A stretch of DNA of 64,000 bases from Paenibacillus xylanilyticus. Lineage in GTDB: Bacteria > Bacillota > Bacilli > Paenibacillales > Paenibacillaceae. The notes under the pieces were generated by a model that worked only from the letters and a program-made list of their open reading frames with translations, was not told the origin of the DNA and did no database searches. Location: assembly GCF_013359935.1 (NCBI RefSeq), contig NZ_JABMCB010000185.1:186001-250000 (forward strand), read 5' to 3'. A program made the translations under genes and the position numbers. Positions 7,930-16,678 of the stretch are shown here, one piece after another; the first letter of the stretch is position 1; each line of letters begins with the position of its first letter.

Positions 7930-9009
7930 TTGTTAAAAGGAAGTTCGTTTGTCCGGTTCAGCATTGGGCTGGCGCTGGTGCTCGTCAATATCTATCTGTT
8001 ATCTCGCGTCAGCTTTATATTTCAGCCGCTCGTGACCATGCTTACGGTCATTACCGTGCCGATGATGCTGTCCGTATTCTTTTATTATCTGTTAAGGCCG
8101 CTCGTGAACTATATGGAACGCAAAAAGCTGAACCGCACACTTAGCATTCTGCTGATCTATCTCGTGTTCGGTGTGCTGCTTGTCCTGTTCATCGTTGGGT
8201 TATGGCCATCCCTACGGGAGCAGCTTATTAATCTGGTGGATAATGCACCGAATTTGATTAATTCACTCAGTGTACAGTTGAGGGAATTGGAGCAGAACGG
8301 AGCGATCAAGGCGTTGTTCCCGGAAGGATCAACACCGTTATCGCAGATTACGGACTATATCAACAAAGGGTTTACCTTTGTAACCAACTATGTGAGTGGA
8401 TTGTTTTCGCTCATTTCCAGCTTTGCGATCATTCTGTTTACGTTCCCGATCATTTTGTTCTACATGCTGAAGCAGGGTGAGAAGTTTGGACGTAAACTGG
8501 TGCACATCGCACCGAAGCGATTCCAAAAAGACAGCCGTGAAGTGGTCCTTGAGATCGATCAGGCGCTAAGTGGTTTTATTGTCGGAAGAGTCCTGGTGAA
8601 TCTGGCGCTCGGCGTGCTGATGTATATCGGTTTCCTGCTCATTGGACTGCCTTATGCACTCCTGCTTACCGTCGTCGCCGTCATTATGAACTTTGTTCCG
8701 TTTATTGGAGCCATTGTGTCATCTGTCCCTATTGTCATTATCGGTCTGATTCAATCACCGTCGGTGGCGATCTGGTCATTGATTATCATTTTGGTGGCAC
8801 AACAAATTCAGGACAATCTGGTGGCTCCGTATGTATTTGGCAAAAAGCTCGACATTCATCCGCTCACAACGATTATATTGGTGCTGGGAGCGGGGGATCT
8901 GGGCGGAATCATTGCGATTTTGATTATCATCCCTGTCTACATGATCGTCAAAATTATTCTGGTCCGGGTTTACCAGCTGTTCTTCAAGGAGAAATGGCAG
9001 AATGCCTGA
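7930..9009 (+). CDS. AI-2E family transporter (PF01594-type membrane protein)
   Basis: Polytopic membrane protein of about 359 residues in the AI-2E transporter family, a broad family that includes putative autoinducer exporters and Na+/H+ antiporters. Hydrophobic pairs sit at both ends with a central amphipathic stretch (about 90-165) typical of the family; the C-terminal signature region is NFVPFIGAIVSSVPIVIIGL followed by QDNLVAPYVFGKKLDIHPL. Start chosen at TTG 7930 because GGAGGGG lies six bases upstream; GTG 7915 with GAGAAGG is the alternative. The sequence alone does not say what is moved. Confidence 0.85.
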   Translation: MLKGSSFVRFSIGLALVLVNIYLLSRVSFIFQPLVTMLTVITVPMMLSVFFYYLLRPLVNYMERKKLNRTLSILLIYLVFGVLLVLFIVGLWPSLREQLINLVDNAPNLINSLSVQLRELEQNGAIKALFPEGSTPLSQITDYINKGFTFVTNYVSGLFSLISSFAIILFTFPIILFYMLKQGEKFGRKLVHIAPKRFQKDSREVVLEIDQALSGFIVGRVLVNLALGVLMYIGFLLIGLPYALLLTVVAVIMNFVPFIGAIVSSVPIVIIGLIQSPSVAIWSLIIILVAQQIQDNLVAPYVFGKKLDIHPLTTIILVLGAGDLGGIIAILIIIPVYMIVKIILVRVYQLFFKEKWQNA

Positions 9010-9056
9010 TTTTAGGATATAAAATTCATGGGCTGTTACACTCAGTCACTCCGATT

Positions 9057-9165
9057 GCAGTACCATCTTCCGATCGCTGTTATCCCCAAGTTTTTTTGAT
9101 TCCTCTTATAAGGGAGAAACTCTGGTGAAGAAGGCGAGCGCTTCGCTTCTCCAGATCGGTACTGC
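9057..9165. repeat. Separated inverted repeat in the 230-base gap before the Asp23 gene
   Basis: GCAGTACC plus a nearby GATC (9057-9075) pair with GATCGGTACTGC (about 9154-9165), enclosing about 80 bases that themselves contain an AGCGCT-centred hairpin. There is no T-run after it, so it is not an ordinary terminator. Could be an untranslated RNA structure; function unknown. Confidence 0.35.
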
Positions 9166-9242
9166 ACTCTCCGTTAACGTGTAAAAATTTGAATTGCATT
9201 TTATATCTTAATTCATCGATAATCATTAAAGGAGTGGAAAGC

Positions 9243-9641
9243 ATGTCTGAAATCATCCCTAAAGAATACATCGCCCCCGAGTACATCGAACCTCAATCCG
9301 TTCAAATTGGCGCCATTCATATTTCCAACGATGTGGTATCCAAGATTGTGGGTATGGCTGCACAGGCGACCTCCGGCATCTCTTCCATGTCTGTCGGATT
9401 AACCGAAGGTATTGCCAAGAGCATCAGCGGCAAAAGCCTGCAAAAAGGCATCGACGTCGAGGTGAAGGAGGACCAAGCCTCCATTCAGCTGCGAATTAAC
9501 GTTCAGTACGGGTTCAGGATGCATCAAGTCTGCCAGGAACTGCAGCATAATGTACAACAAGCTGTAGAACAGTTAACAGGCATTATGGTAAAAGAAATTA
9601 AAGTGCACGTCGTGGGTGTAACCATGCAGGAACAAGTGTAG
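9243..9641 (+). CDS. Asp23/Gls24 family envelope stress protein
   Basis: Small cytoplasmic protein of 132 residues in the Asp23/Gls24 family (PF03780), whose members associate with the membrane and respond to envelope or alkaline stress. The family core is visible: VQIGAIHISNDVVSKIVGMA, GISSMSVGLTEGI, then VEVKEDQASIQLRINVQYG and a C-terminal helix ending in VKEIKVHVVGV. ATG 9243 follows AAAGGAGTGG. Monocistronic with a strong terminator downstream. Confidence 0.92.
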   Translation: MSEIIPKEYIAPEYIEPQSVQIGAIHISNDVVSKIVGMAAQATSGISSMSVGLTEGIAKSISGKSLQKGIDVEVKEDQASIQLRINVQYGFRMHQVCQELQHNVQQAVEQLTGIMVKEIKVHVVGVTMQEQV

Positions 9642-9717
9642 TTGGAAGTCTGATGTCGGAATACTGAATGAATAAAAACAGATGGTAAGCTATGCTGTCA
9701 TGTCCTGAAAATATATA

Positions 9718-9764
9718 AAAACAGCACGTTCCCGTTAACTGCTTAACCGGGAAGGTGCTGTTTT
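9718..9764. terminator. Bidirectional terminator between Asp23 and AraC genes
   Basis: Long stem with arms AACAGCAC-TTCCCGGTTAA-like and its complement; A-run on one side and T-run on the other, so it can serve both convergent genes. The stop codon of the minus-strand AraC gene lies inside the stem. Confidence 0.85.
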
Positions 9765-10577
9765 GTGTTTGCGGTAATGTGTAGGAGCTTCGCCCATCAC
9801 TTTTTTGAACATTTTCGAGAAGAGCAGCTGGTCTGAATATCCAACTGAACGGGAGATATCCCCAATGGTTAATCCGGTGTCGAGAGTCAATTCGGCCGCC
9901 TTGCGCATTCGGTAATTGACGAGATAGGACTGAATACTGGTGCCCATCCGTTCCTTGAACAGGGAGCACAGATAGCTGCGCTGCAAACCGATATGAGAAG
10001 CAATGGATTGCACGGTGATGGGATTGGCATAATTCATCTCGACAAAATCCATCACTTGCGTCACATAGGCTTCTTTGGTGAATTCCTGCTCCAAGGGGAG
10101 AATATCTTCATTGGCCTGATCGATCAGGATGGAGAAAAATTGATATAACCATCCGGTCATGCTGATCTCCCAGCCTTTGTGGGAATTCCGGGAACTGAGC
10201 ATGCGATGCAGGCAGGAGCGCATATCATCATCATTTGCCAGGTCGAAGATTGGATGATGCTCGGACAGGCAAGCCTGCTGCAAAAGTGAAGGACAGATAC
10301 TACCTTGAAATGCAACCCAGCTGTACTCCCACGGTTCCTCCAAGTCGGCTTTGTAATGAACGACAGAATGGGGGACGATGAGGAAACCTTGGCCTTTATG
10401 CAGTTCATACGTTTTGCCTCCAACTTCGAAGGTGCCCTTGCCATCCAAAATATAATGGATTTTGTAGTGATCCCGCATGGCAGGACCAAAATAGTGACCG
10501 GGAGTACAAGGTTCTGTTCCGTAATGAAGGAGCTGCAGATCCTGCAATGGATTGTTTTTGAACATATATGTAATCAA
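9735..10577 (-). CDS. AraC-family transcriptional regulator with cupin domain
   Basis: 280 residues. N-terminal AraC-type cupin sensor domain (YILDGKGTFEVGGKTYELHKGQGFLI, a sugar-sensing jelly roll) to about residue 130, then a C-terminal double helix-turn-helix (about 175-275: VQSIASHIGLQRSYLCSLFKERMG and IGDISRSVGYSDQLLFSKMFKKVMG). Start taken at TTG 10577, nine bases after AGGAG; ATG 10565 is too far from that site. It is divergent from the aldo/keto reductase gene with a 204-base shared upstream region and is a candidate regulator of it. The ligand is probably a sugar or glycoside, by family only. Confidence 0.9.
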   Translation of the reverse strand: MITYMFKNNPLQDLQLLHYGTEPCTPGHYFGPAMRDHYKIHYILDGKGTFEVGGKTYELHKGQGFLIVPHSVVHYKADLEEPWEYSWVAFQGSICPSLLQQACLSEHHPIFDLANDDDMRSCLHRMLSSRNSHKGWEISMTGWLYQFFSILIDQANEDILPLEQEFTKEAYVTQVMDFVEMNYANPITVQSIASHIGLQRSYLCSLFKERMGTSIQSYLVNYRMRKAAELTLDTGLTIGDISRSVGYSDQLLFSKMFKKVMGEAPTHYRKHKTAPSRLSS

Positions 10578-10781
10578 GGTTAATCACTCCTGTGTGAGTT
10601 CGTTTCATCTTGCATTTTAACATATTTTTATTCAAAAGAAATGAAATATGAGATGTAACTCTTAAAAAGATAACAAGTATTATTCCATAGGGTTATAGTG
10701 ATATGCCATATCGTTCCGGATTGAAAATGACTAAGATGAAAGGGTGTTCATCAACCCTAACAAGAAAAGAGAGAGTTTAAT

Positions 10782-11786
10782 ATGCCCTATACTGCGAGTG
10801 AACAGCGTTATGATGAAATGACTTATGCCCGTTCCGGCAAATCCGGGATCAGGCTGCCCCAAATTGCACTTGGCTTATGGCAGAACTTTGGCGGAAACCG
10901 CACGCTGGATATTCAGGAAGAGATGATTCTGCGTTCATTTGATCTGGGAATTAACCATTTCGATCTGGCGAACAACTATGGACCGCCTCCAGGTTCGGCT
11001 GAGGAAAACTTTGGTGTCTTGTTCAAAAAACACCTGCGTCCTTACCGCGATGAGCTCCTCATCTCAACGAAGGCGGGATATTACATGTGGAAAGGGCCTT
11101 ATGGTGAGTGGGGTTCCCGCAAAAATCTGATTGCCAGCCTCGACCAAAGCCTCGACCGGATGGGATTGGACTATGTGGACATTTTCTATCATCATCGTCC
11201 GGACCCGAATACGCCGCTGGAGGAAACGATGGCTGCATTGGATCACATCGTGAGACAAGGCAAAGCGCTGTATGTGGGATTATCCAATTATGATGCGAAG
11301 CAGACAAGAGAGGCCGTCGCCATCCTGCGGAGTTTGGGAACACCTTGTCTCGTACACCAGCCGAACTATTCGATGTTAAATCGTTGGATCGAAGATGGAT
11401 TGCAGGATGTACTGGATGAGCAAGGTGTAGGCTCCATTGCATTCTGTCCTCTGGGACGCGGTCAATTGACGAACAAATACGTGGACAAGATCAAGGAAGA
11501 ACGCGCCAATCCGACGGGCAATTTGAAGACAGAAGCATATACGGATGAACGGATTGCCAAGTTCGAAGCCCTGCAGGCTGTTGCTGAGCGCAGAGGTCAA
11601 ACGATTTCCCAATTGGCGCTGAATTGGATTTTGCGCGACAACCGGGTAACCTCCGCTTTGATTGGCGCAAGCCGTGTATCACAGATCGAAGAAAATGTTG
11701 CCGCGTTGAAGGCACCGAGCCTGACAAGCGAAGAACTGAAAGAAATTGAAAGCATATTGGACGGTATCGGGAATTACGCTTGGTAG
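10782..11786 (+). CDS. Aldo/keto reductase, YghZ (L-glyceraldehyde 3-phosphate reductase) group
   Basis: NADPH-dependent oxidoreductase of 334 residues. TIM-barrel AKR motifs visible: GLWQNFGG near the start, the FDLANNYGPPPGSAE catalytic Asp/Tyr region, STKAGYYMWKGPYGEWGSRKNL with the catalytic Lys, DYVDIFYHHRPDPNTPLEE, and the C-terminal GASRVSQIEEN cofactor loop. The MWKGPYGEWGSRK block is typical of YghZ-like reductases (AKR14 group), which reduce L-glyceraldehyde 3-phosphate and methylglyoxal. Divergent from the AraC regulator; monocistronic. Confidence 0.9.
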   Translation: MPYTASEQRYDEMTYARSGKSGIRLPQIALGLWQNFGGNRTLDIQEEMILRSFDLGINHFDLANNYGPPPGSAEENFGVLFKKHLRPYRDELLISTKAGYYMWKGPYGEWGSRKNLIASLDQSLDRMGLDYVDIFYHHRPDPNTPLEETMAALDHIVRQGKALYVGLSNYDAKQTREAVAILRSLGTPCLVHQPNYSMLNRWIEDGLQDVLDEQGVGSIAFCPLGRGQLTNKYVDKIKEERANPTGNLKTEAYTDERIAKFEALQAVAERRGQTISQLALNWILRDNRVTSALIGASRVSQIEENVAALKAPSLTSEELKEIESILDGIGNYAW

Positions 11787-12000
11787 AGTCGATTAGCAGG
11801 AATAACTTTCAGATATGATGAAAGAATGATGGATATAAGAATGATTGAGATAAGCACAAGTCAGCTATAATGAATTGTCATTATAATTGACCGGTGTTTT
11901 ATTTTTTTGAAAAAGTATTTCATATCATAGCACCTGGTCCTAGGATTTAGGGTATAATATATAGATGCTATACATTTGAAATATGAAGGAGAGGCTCCAT

Positions 12001-13593
12001 TTGAATTTTGAACAGTGGATTTCGCCTGAAACCTATAACCTGACATCCGAGATGGAAAATCATCCATCCGATCGGATTGCACTTAGATGGCTCAGCGATC
12101 ATAAAGAATTGGAAGAGATTACGTACGGTGAATTATTCAAGCAGGCAAATCGCCTTGCCGGGGGCTTGCGTGATTTGGGTCTGGAGAAAGGTGATCGGGT
12201 GCTGGTCATGGTACCGCGCCGTATTATTGCCTATGTGATTTACATTGCTTGTCTTAAACTGGGGATTGCCGTTATTCCATCTTCAGAGATGCTGCGTGCC
12301 AAAGATCTGGAGTATCGCCTGCGGCATTCGGAGGCGCGTGCTGTAATTGTTTGGTCCGAAACGACGGCAGAAGTGGAAAAGATGGATGCAGACCTGCCAG
12401 CACTGGCTCATCGCATTGTTGCATCACCTACGGGGGACAACAGCGTTCCCGCAGAAGGCTGGGTCAACGTGCAGCAGTTGATGGAAGGGCAATCCGACGA
12501 GATGAGTGCAGTGGAAACACACCGCGACGATATTGCCATTCTCGCGTATACTTCCGGCACGACCGGAAATCCCAAAGGAGTTGTACATAGCCACGGATGG
12601 GGATATGCCCACCTGCGTATCGCTTCTTCGTTATGGCTGGATATTCAGCCTTCGGATACCGTATGGGCAACCGCCGCACCTGGATGGCAAAAGTGGATCT
12701 GGAGTCCGTTCCTGTCCGTACTCGGAAGAGGAGCAACAGGTCTGGTTTATAATGGATCATTCCAGCCAAAACGTTATCTTGAACTGATGCAGGAATACGG
12801 GATCAATGTGTTGTGCTGCACACCAACCGAGTATCGCCTGATGGCAAAAGCGGACGATCTTGGACATTATGATCTGTCCAAACTGCGCAGCGCCGTGTCT
12901 GCGGGTGAACCATTGAATCAGGAAGTCATTGAAATCTTCCAGCGTCACTTCGACCTGACGATTCGTGATGGATACGGTCAGACCGAAAGTACTTTGCTGA
13001 TTGGCAGTCTGAAAGACGCTCCCGTACGCATTGGCTCCATGGGACAATCCATTACACCTGGTCTGATTGAGATTATCAATGAAGAAGGGCAGCCTCAACC
13101 AGCAGGTGAAGTGGGAGATATCGCTGTTCACAAGGATATGCCTGCCTTGTTCCGTACCTACTATCAGGATGAGGGACGGAAGGAAGCGAATCAGCGCGGG
13201 GACTATTTCGTAACCGGAGACCGCGCCCGCAAAGACGAAGAAGGATACTTCTGGTTTGAAGGCCGCAGTGACGATATTATCATCAGTTCGGGATATACGA
13301 TTGGACCGTTCGAGGTGGAAGAAGCGTTAATGAAACATGCCAGTGTGAAGGAGTGCGCCGTTGTTGCCAGTCCGGATGAAATTCGGGGTAATGTGGTCAA
13401 AGCCTTTGTAGTCCTGAGGGACGAGTCTCTGGCTTCACCAGGACTGATGCGTGAACTGCAAAATCACGTCAAGGAATGGACAGCACCTTATAAGTATCCA
13501 CGCAAGATTGAATTTGTGACGGATCTGCCGAAAACGAACTCCGGCAAAATTCGCCGGATTGAGCTGCGTGAACAAGAAAAGCGAAATGCCTAA
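12001..13593 (+). CDS. Acyl-CoA synthetase (AMP-forming), medium-chain/AcsM-like
   Basis: ANL-superfamily ligase of 530 residues that activates a carboxylic acid as acyl-AMP and transfers it to CoA. Motifs: P-loop YTSGTTGNPKG (about residue 184), DGYGQTES, hinge and A8 region TGDRARKDEEGYFWFEGRSDD, and the C-terminal catalytic Lys in PKTNSGKIRR. Start chosen at TTG 12001, seven bases after GAAGGAGAGG; ATG 11983 would lie upstream of that ribosome site. A TATAAT at 11953-11958 is a -10 candidate. The acid is unknown: similarity is to Bacillus YtcI/AcsM-type enzymes. Followed 30 bases on by the aminopeptidase gene, so co-transcription is likely. Confidence 0.88.
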   Translation: MNFEQWISPETYNLTSEMENHPSDRIALRWLSDHKELEEITYGELFKQANRLAGGLRDLGLEKGDRVLVMVPRRIIAYVIYIACLKLGIAVIPSSEMLRAKDLEYRLRHSEARAVIVWSETTAEVEKMDADLPALAHRIVASPTGDNSVPAEGWVNVQQLMEGQSDEMSAVETHRDDIAILAYTSGTTGNPKGVVHSHGWGYAHLRIASSLWLDIQPSDTVWATAAPGWQKWIWSPFLSVLGRGATGLVYNGSFQPKRYLELMQEYGINVLCCTPTEYRLMAKADDLGHYDLSKLRSAVSAGEPLNQEVIEIFQRHFDLTIRDGYGQTESTLLIGSLKDAPVRIGSMGQSITPGLIEIINEEGQPQPAGEVGDIAVHKDMPALFRTYYQDEGRKEANQRGDYFVTGDRARKDEEGYFWFEGRSDDIIISSGYTIGPFEVEEALMKHASVKECAVVASPDEIRGNVVKAFVVLRDESLASPGLMRELQNHVKEWTAPYKYPRKIEFVTDLPKTNSGKIRRIELREQEKRNA

Positions 13594-13622
13594 ATAATAA
13601 TGAACCAGGAGTGAATCGACCT

Positions 13623-14867
13623 ATGAGCAATTTTGAGCAAACGTTTGAGAAATCGTTGGAGCAATATGCAGAACTGGTGGTAAAAGTGGGCGTAAACATT
13701 CAAAAAGGGCAGGATCTGCTCGTCACAGCGCCCATCGAAACGCTTGAATTTACCCGCCTGATCGTCGCAAAGGCATACGCTGCCGGGGCAAAGTACGTAC
13801 AGGTCGATTTCGAGGACGATCAAATTACACGAAGTCGTTTCCAGCAAGGTTCTGATGACAGCTTCGACTACTATCCCGCATGGAAAGGCGACATGATGGA
13901 GAGATTTGCAGAAGCAGGCGGTGCAACCTTGACGATTAAAGTGCCCGACCCGGATTTGTACAACGGCATCGACTCGGACAAAGTTTCCCGTGCGACCAAG
14001 GCGGCTGCTCAAGCACGTCGCGGCTATTCAAAATATACACGCAACCACGAGATCAGCTGGTGTCTGATCAAAGCGCCGACGAAGGCATGGGCGAATAAGG
14101 TGTTTGCGGATATTCCTGAGGAAGATCGCATTCATGTGATGTGGGATACAATCTTCAAAATGAATCGTGTGGACGGCGGAGATGCCATCGAGAACTGGAG
14201 ACAGCATCTGGATACCCTGAACACGAAGAGTGATCAATTGAATCAGAAAAATTATAAAAGCTTGCACTACCGTGCACCGGGAACGGATCTAAAAATTGAG
14301 CTGGTAGAGAATCACATCTGGGGTGGCGGCGGAAGTGAGAACAAGGCAGGCGTGTACACTGTTGCCAATATGCCAACCGAAGAAGTGTTCACCATGCCGA
14401 AGCGCAGCGGCGTAAATGGTTATGTCAGCAGTACGATGCCCCTGAACTTGAACGGACAGCTGGTAGATCAGATGAGAATTACGTTCAAGAACGGTCAGGT
14501 TGTTGCTTTCACAGCCGCATCCGGTGAAGAGCATCTGAAAAACCTGTTTGCTACGGATGAAGGAGCACGTTATCTTGGTGAGGTGGCATTGGTGCCGCAT
14601 GATTCTCCAATCTCGAACCTGAATCGTATTTTCTATAATACCGGCATTGATGAAAATGCATCCTGTCACCTGGCGGTAGGCAGCGCATATCCGTTTAACA
14701 TGAAAGACGGCACAACGATGTCTAACGAGGAATTGCTCAAACATGAGTGTAATGTGAGTCTGACACACGTCGACTTCATGATTGGGTCGGCTGAACTGGA
14801 CATTGACGGCGAGCTGCAGGATGGTACGATTGAGCCGGTGTTCCGCAAAGGTAACTGGGCATTTTAA
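13623..14867 (+). CDS. M29-family aminopeptidase
   Basis: Cytosolic metallo-aminopeptidase of 414 residues in the AmpS/AmpT (peptidase M29) family, which removes N-terminal residues using two divalent metals. Family blocks: KVGVNIQKGQDLLVTAPIE at the N-terminus, EDDQITRSRF, WGGGGSENKAGVYTVANMPTEEVFTMP with the metal-binding Glu, FTAASGEE, and the C-terminal LTHVDFMIGSAELDIDG. ATG 13623 follows CAGGAGTG; a GTG at 13611 overlaps that site and is less likely. Ends at a clear terminator. Confidence 0.93.
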   Translation: MSNFEQTFEKSLEQYAELVVKVGVNIQKGQDLLVTAPIETLEFTRLIVAKAYAAGAKYVQVDFEDDQITRSRFQQGSDDSFDYYPAWKGDMMERFAEAGGATLTIKVPDPDLYNGIDSDKVSRATKAAAQARRGYSKYTRNHEISWCLIKAPTKAWANKVFADIPEEDRIHVMWDTIFKMNRVDGGDAIENWRQHLDTLNTKSDQLNQKNYKSLHYRAPGTDLKIELVENHIWGGGGSENKAGVYTVANMPTEEVFTMPKRSGVNGYVSSTMPLNLNGQLVDQMRITFKNGQVVAFTAASGEEHLKNLFATDEGARYLGEVALVPHDSPISNLNRIFYNTGIDENASCHLAVGSAYPFNMKDGTTMSNEELLKHECNVSLTHVDFMIGSAELDIDGELQDGTIEPVFRKGNWAF

Positions 14868-14891
14868 TGATCTGACCTAGATTGATGAGAG

Positions 14892-14923
14892 AAAGTGACT
14901 TCAACGATGAAGTCACTTTTTTT
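14892..14923 (+). terminator. Terminator after the aminopeptidase gene
   Basis: AAGTGACTT / GAAGTCACTT stem with a short loop and seven T. Lies between convergent genes. Confidence 0.85.
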
Positions 14924-14939
14924 GTGCAGCTTTATCGCG

Positions 14940-15398
14940 TTAGACCTTCTTCACAGGCACGCATATTTCGCAATAGTGCTGTTCAAGGAGGTCCCATTGA
15001 TATCGTTCCAATACCGGTTTGTGATCGATGACATAACTGCTGTTTTGCAAATGCGGGATAATTTCATTCCATGCCTGCTGGACATCTTCTGCCGTGTGTC
15101 TAACTTTACAGATCAGATAATCTCCGCCTGGTAGCTCACCCATCTCGATCGAATCATCATCGGAATATTCAGGTTCATTGAGGACAATAGCTGCATCATA
15201 TCTGCAGTTCTCCGGAGATGTCGTTGTCGGGTTATCCTGTGGTATGCCAAATAAAACCGCAGCTTCCGTGAGCATTTGTTTCTCGTTTGCCCACTGTTTT
15301 AACTTGTTCATGGCTTGAACGTTGGCAGGGCCGTAAGGGCCCACTTGCCTGACATAAGCGATTTGGCAGGGTAAGAAATGTTCGATAATCATTTCCAA
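14940..15398 (-). CDS. GyrI-like small-molecule-binding domain protein
   Basis: Stand-alone protein of 152 residues resembling the GyrI-like/AraC effector-binding domain (SOUL/GyrI fold): KQWANEKQMLTEAAVLFGIPQDNP, CRYDAAIVL, ELPGGDYLICKVRHTAEDVQQAWNEIIPHL and LERYQWD...CEICVPVKK are the family blocks. There is no DNA-binding domain. Such proteins bind hydrophobic cations or inhibit gyrase-acting toxins in some cases; the role here is unknown. The start is TTG 15398 with GGAAG seven bases upstream; ATG 15392 is an alternative. Confidence 0.8.
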   Translation of the reverse strand: MEMIIEHFLPCQIAYVRQVGPYGPANVQAMNKLKQWANEKQMLTEAAVLFGIPQDNPTTTSPENCRYDAAIVLNEPEYSDDDSIEMGELPGGDYLICKVRHTAEDVQQAWNEIIPHLQNSSYVIDHKPVLERYQWDLLEQHYCEICVPVKKV

Positions 15399-15499
15399 TT
15401 TTTATCTTCCATTCTGTATTGGATTTTCTTACAAGTTGGATGTTAACATGTTATAAAAAAAATTACATAATTCTTTTTGTAACGGAATACGAAAACGTA

Positions 15500-15525
15500 A
15501 AAAGGCCACGGAATACCGTGGCCTT
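15500..15525 (-). terminator. Terminator after the nitroreductase gene
   Basis: Perfect AAGGCCACGG / CCGTGGCCTT stem with a 4-base loop, followed on the minus strand by TTTTT. Confidence 0.85.
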
Positions 15526-15546
15526 CTTGGTTTGATATGTTATGAA

Positions 15547-16179
15547 TTACTCTGCATGCATTTTGTTGAAGCTGACATACTCGTTTATGGGTTTCCGATA
15601 GCCGCGTGGACGCTGTTTGGCTTCAGACTTTTTACCAATCGTAATCATCATGACAGGCACGTAATGTTCCGGAACATCCAGGCTGCTCTGCAATTCATCC
15701 GCATCAAAACCAATCATCGGACACGTATCCCATCCCATATCCTGTGCAATCAACATCAGCTGCATTGCCGACAGACTGGCATTTCGGATGGCGTCCTCAC
15801 GCTGAAACACGCTGCCGCGGGATTCGTAGAAATCGAAGACACTTTGGGACTCCTGTTCATATTCAAACGGGTTAAGCACACCCAAGTGCAATAATCCTTC
15901 GTTTATCGTGCGGATGTGGTGGTGAGCCTTGATATCCCCCAGGACAACGATGACTGCCGAGGCTGTTTTTACTTTGTATTGCTGTGAAGCTTCATATGCT
16001 TTTTCTTTTTGTGCAGGATCGGTCAAGACAAGATAGTGGGTATGCTGCAGGTTAAAGGCAGATGGGGCAAATTTGTTTAATGCGAACATTTGCTGCAAGT
16101 CCGATTCCGGGATTTCAATACCTTCTTCAAAAATAACGGCTGATCTACGATTTTTGACCAATTTCTCCAGTTCACTCAT
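15547..16179 (-). CDS. Nitroreductase-family FMN oxidoreductase
   Basis: NAD(P)H-dependent flavoprotein of 210 residues, typical length for the family. FMN-binding pattern visible: KNRRSAVIFEEG at the N-terminus, KFAPSAFNLQHTHYLVL, a central helix with AIRNASLSAMQLMLIAQDMGWDTCPMIGFD and the C-terminal ITIGKKSEAKQRPRGYRKP. Similar to YodC/YfkO-type enzymes, which reduce nitroaromatics or quinones. The dyad at 16206-16220 lies just upstream and is a candidate operator for an electrophile-sensing regulator. Confidence 0.9.
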   Translation of the reverse strand: MSELEKLVKNRRSAVIFEEGIEIPESDLQQMFALNKFAPSAFNLQHTHYLVLTDPAQKEKAYEASQQYKVKTASAVIVVLGDIKAHHHIRTINEGLLHLGVLNPFEYEQESQSVFDFYESRGSVFQREDAIRNASLSAMQLMLIAQDMGWDTCPMIGFDADELQSSLDVPEHYVPVMMITIGKKSEAKQRPRGYRKPINEYVSFNKMHAE

Positions 16180-16205
16180 GGTGGTTACCTCGCTTATGTA
16201 TAAAG

Positions 16206-16220
16206 TATAGACTGACTATA
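16206..16220 (-). promoter_or_regulatory. Operator candidate upstream of the nitroreductase
   Basis: Perfect dyad TATAG-N5-CTATA, 27 bases before the start codon, with a second looser dyad (ACTTTTGGTAAGT, about 16233-16245) behind it. The layout suits repression by a MarR/HxlR-type regulator (YodB sites have a similar AT-rich arm layout). Regulator not identified. Confidence 0.4.
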
Positions 16221-16229
16221 ACACGCTTA

Positions 16230-16670
16230 GTTACTTTTGGTAAGTATTATTTTTGAATAAGACAAGACTGAACGACCATAACTTTAAATAAAAACAGTTG
16301 AGGTGATTCATGAGGGCATTCATCACCAGATTCAAAAGGGATAGTTCGAATCACGAGTTCAAGGTATATGTCATCCAATCCTCCACACTGAAACGATTTT
16401 TGGTGATGGAAATCATCGTAGGCACGCTTGCCTACCATGCGGCATTTTATTTGTGCCATAATGCCATACTGGCAGGAGCGGGTTCATGGGCAGGAACCGA
16501 AAGTTTGAAGCGACTGCCTCTCGTTGTCAAAAGGATTGTCAGTTTTTGATGTAAGGCTGTTTTTTCGAAAGTTTGATACCCGAAAGTCTGGGAGTAGTTG
16601 GGTAAAATGCTGGAGCAGAAGGCCCGCCTACGGGCCCTGACTCCGAATGGTGTTCTATTTGTGATTGCAC
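16230..16670. other. Intergenic stretch without a supported gene
   Basis: About 450 bases between two minus-strand genes. Short open frames exist on both strands (16310-16549 plus; 16247-16459 and 16447-16776 minus) but they overlap each other and lack convincing ribosome sites. Two small hairpins are visible: GTAGGCA/TGCCTAC (16419-16436) and GGCCCG/CGGGCC (16621-16636). The latter, with TTCTG after it on the minus strand, may be a weak terminator for the VanY-type gene. May hold a decayed gene or an untranslated RNA. Confidence 0.4.
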
Positions 16671-16678
16671 ATGGTCGT

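Noticed and set aside
16310..16549. 79-codon plus-strand frame in the 16.2-16.7 kb gap
   Set aside because: No ribosome site of quality, overlaps minus-strand frames of equal merit; reported only as an unexplained stretch.
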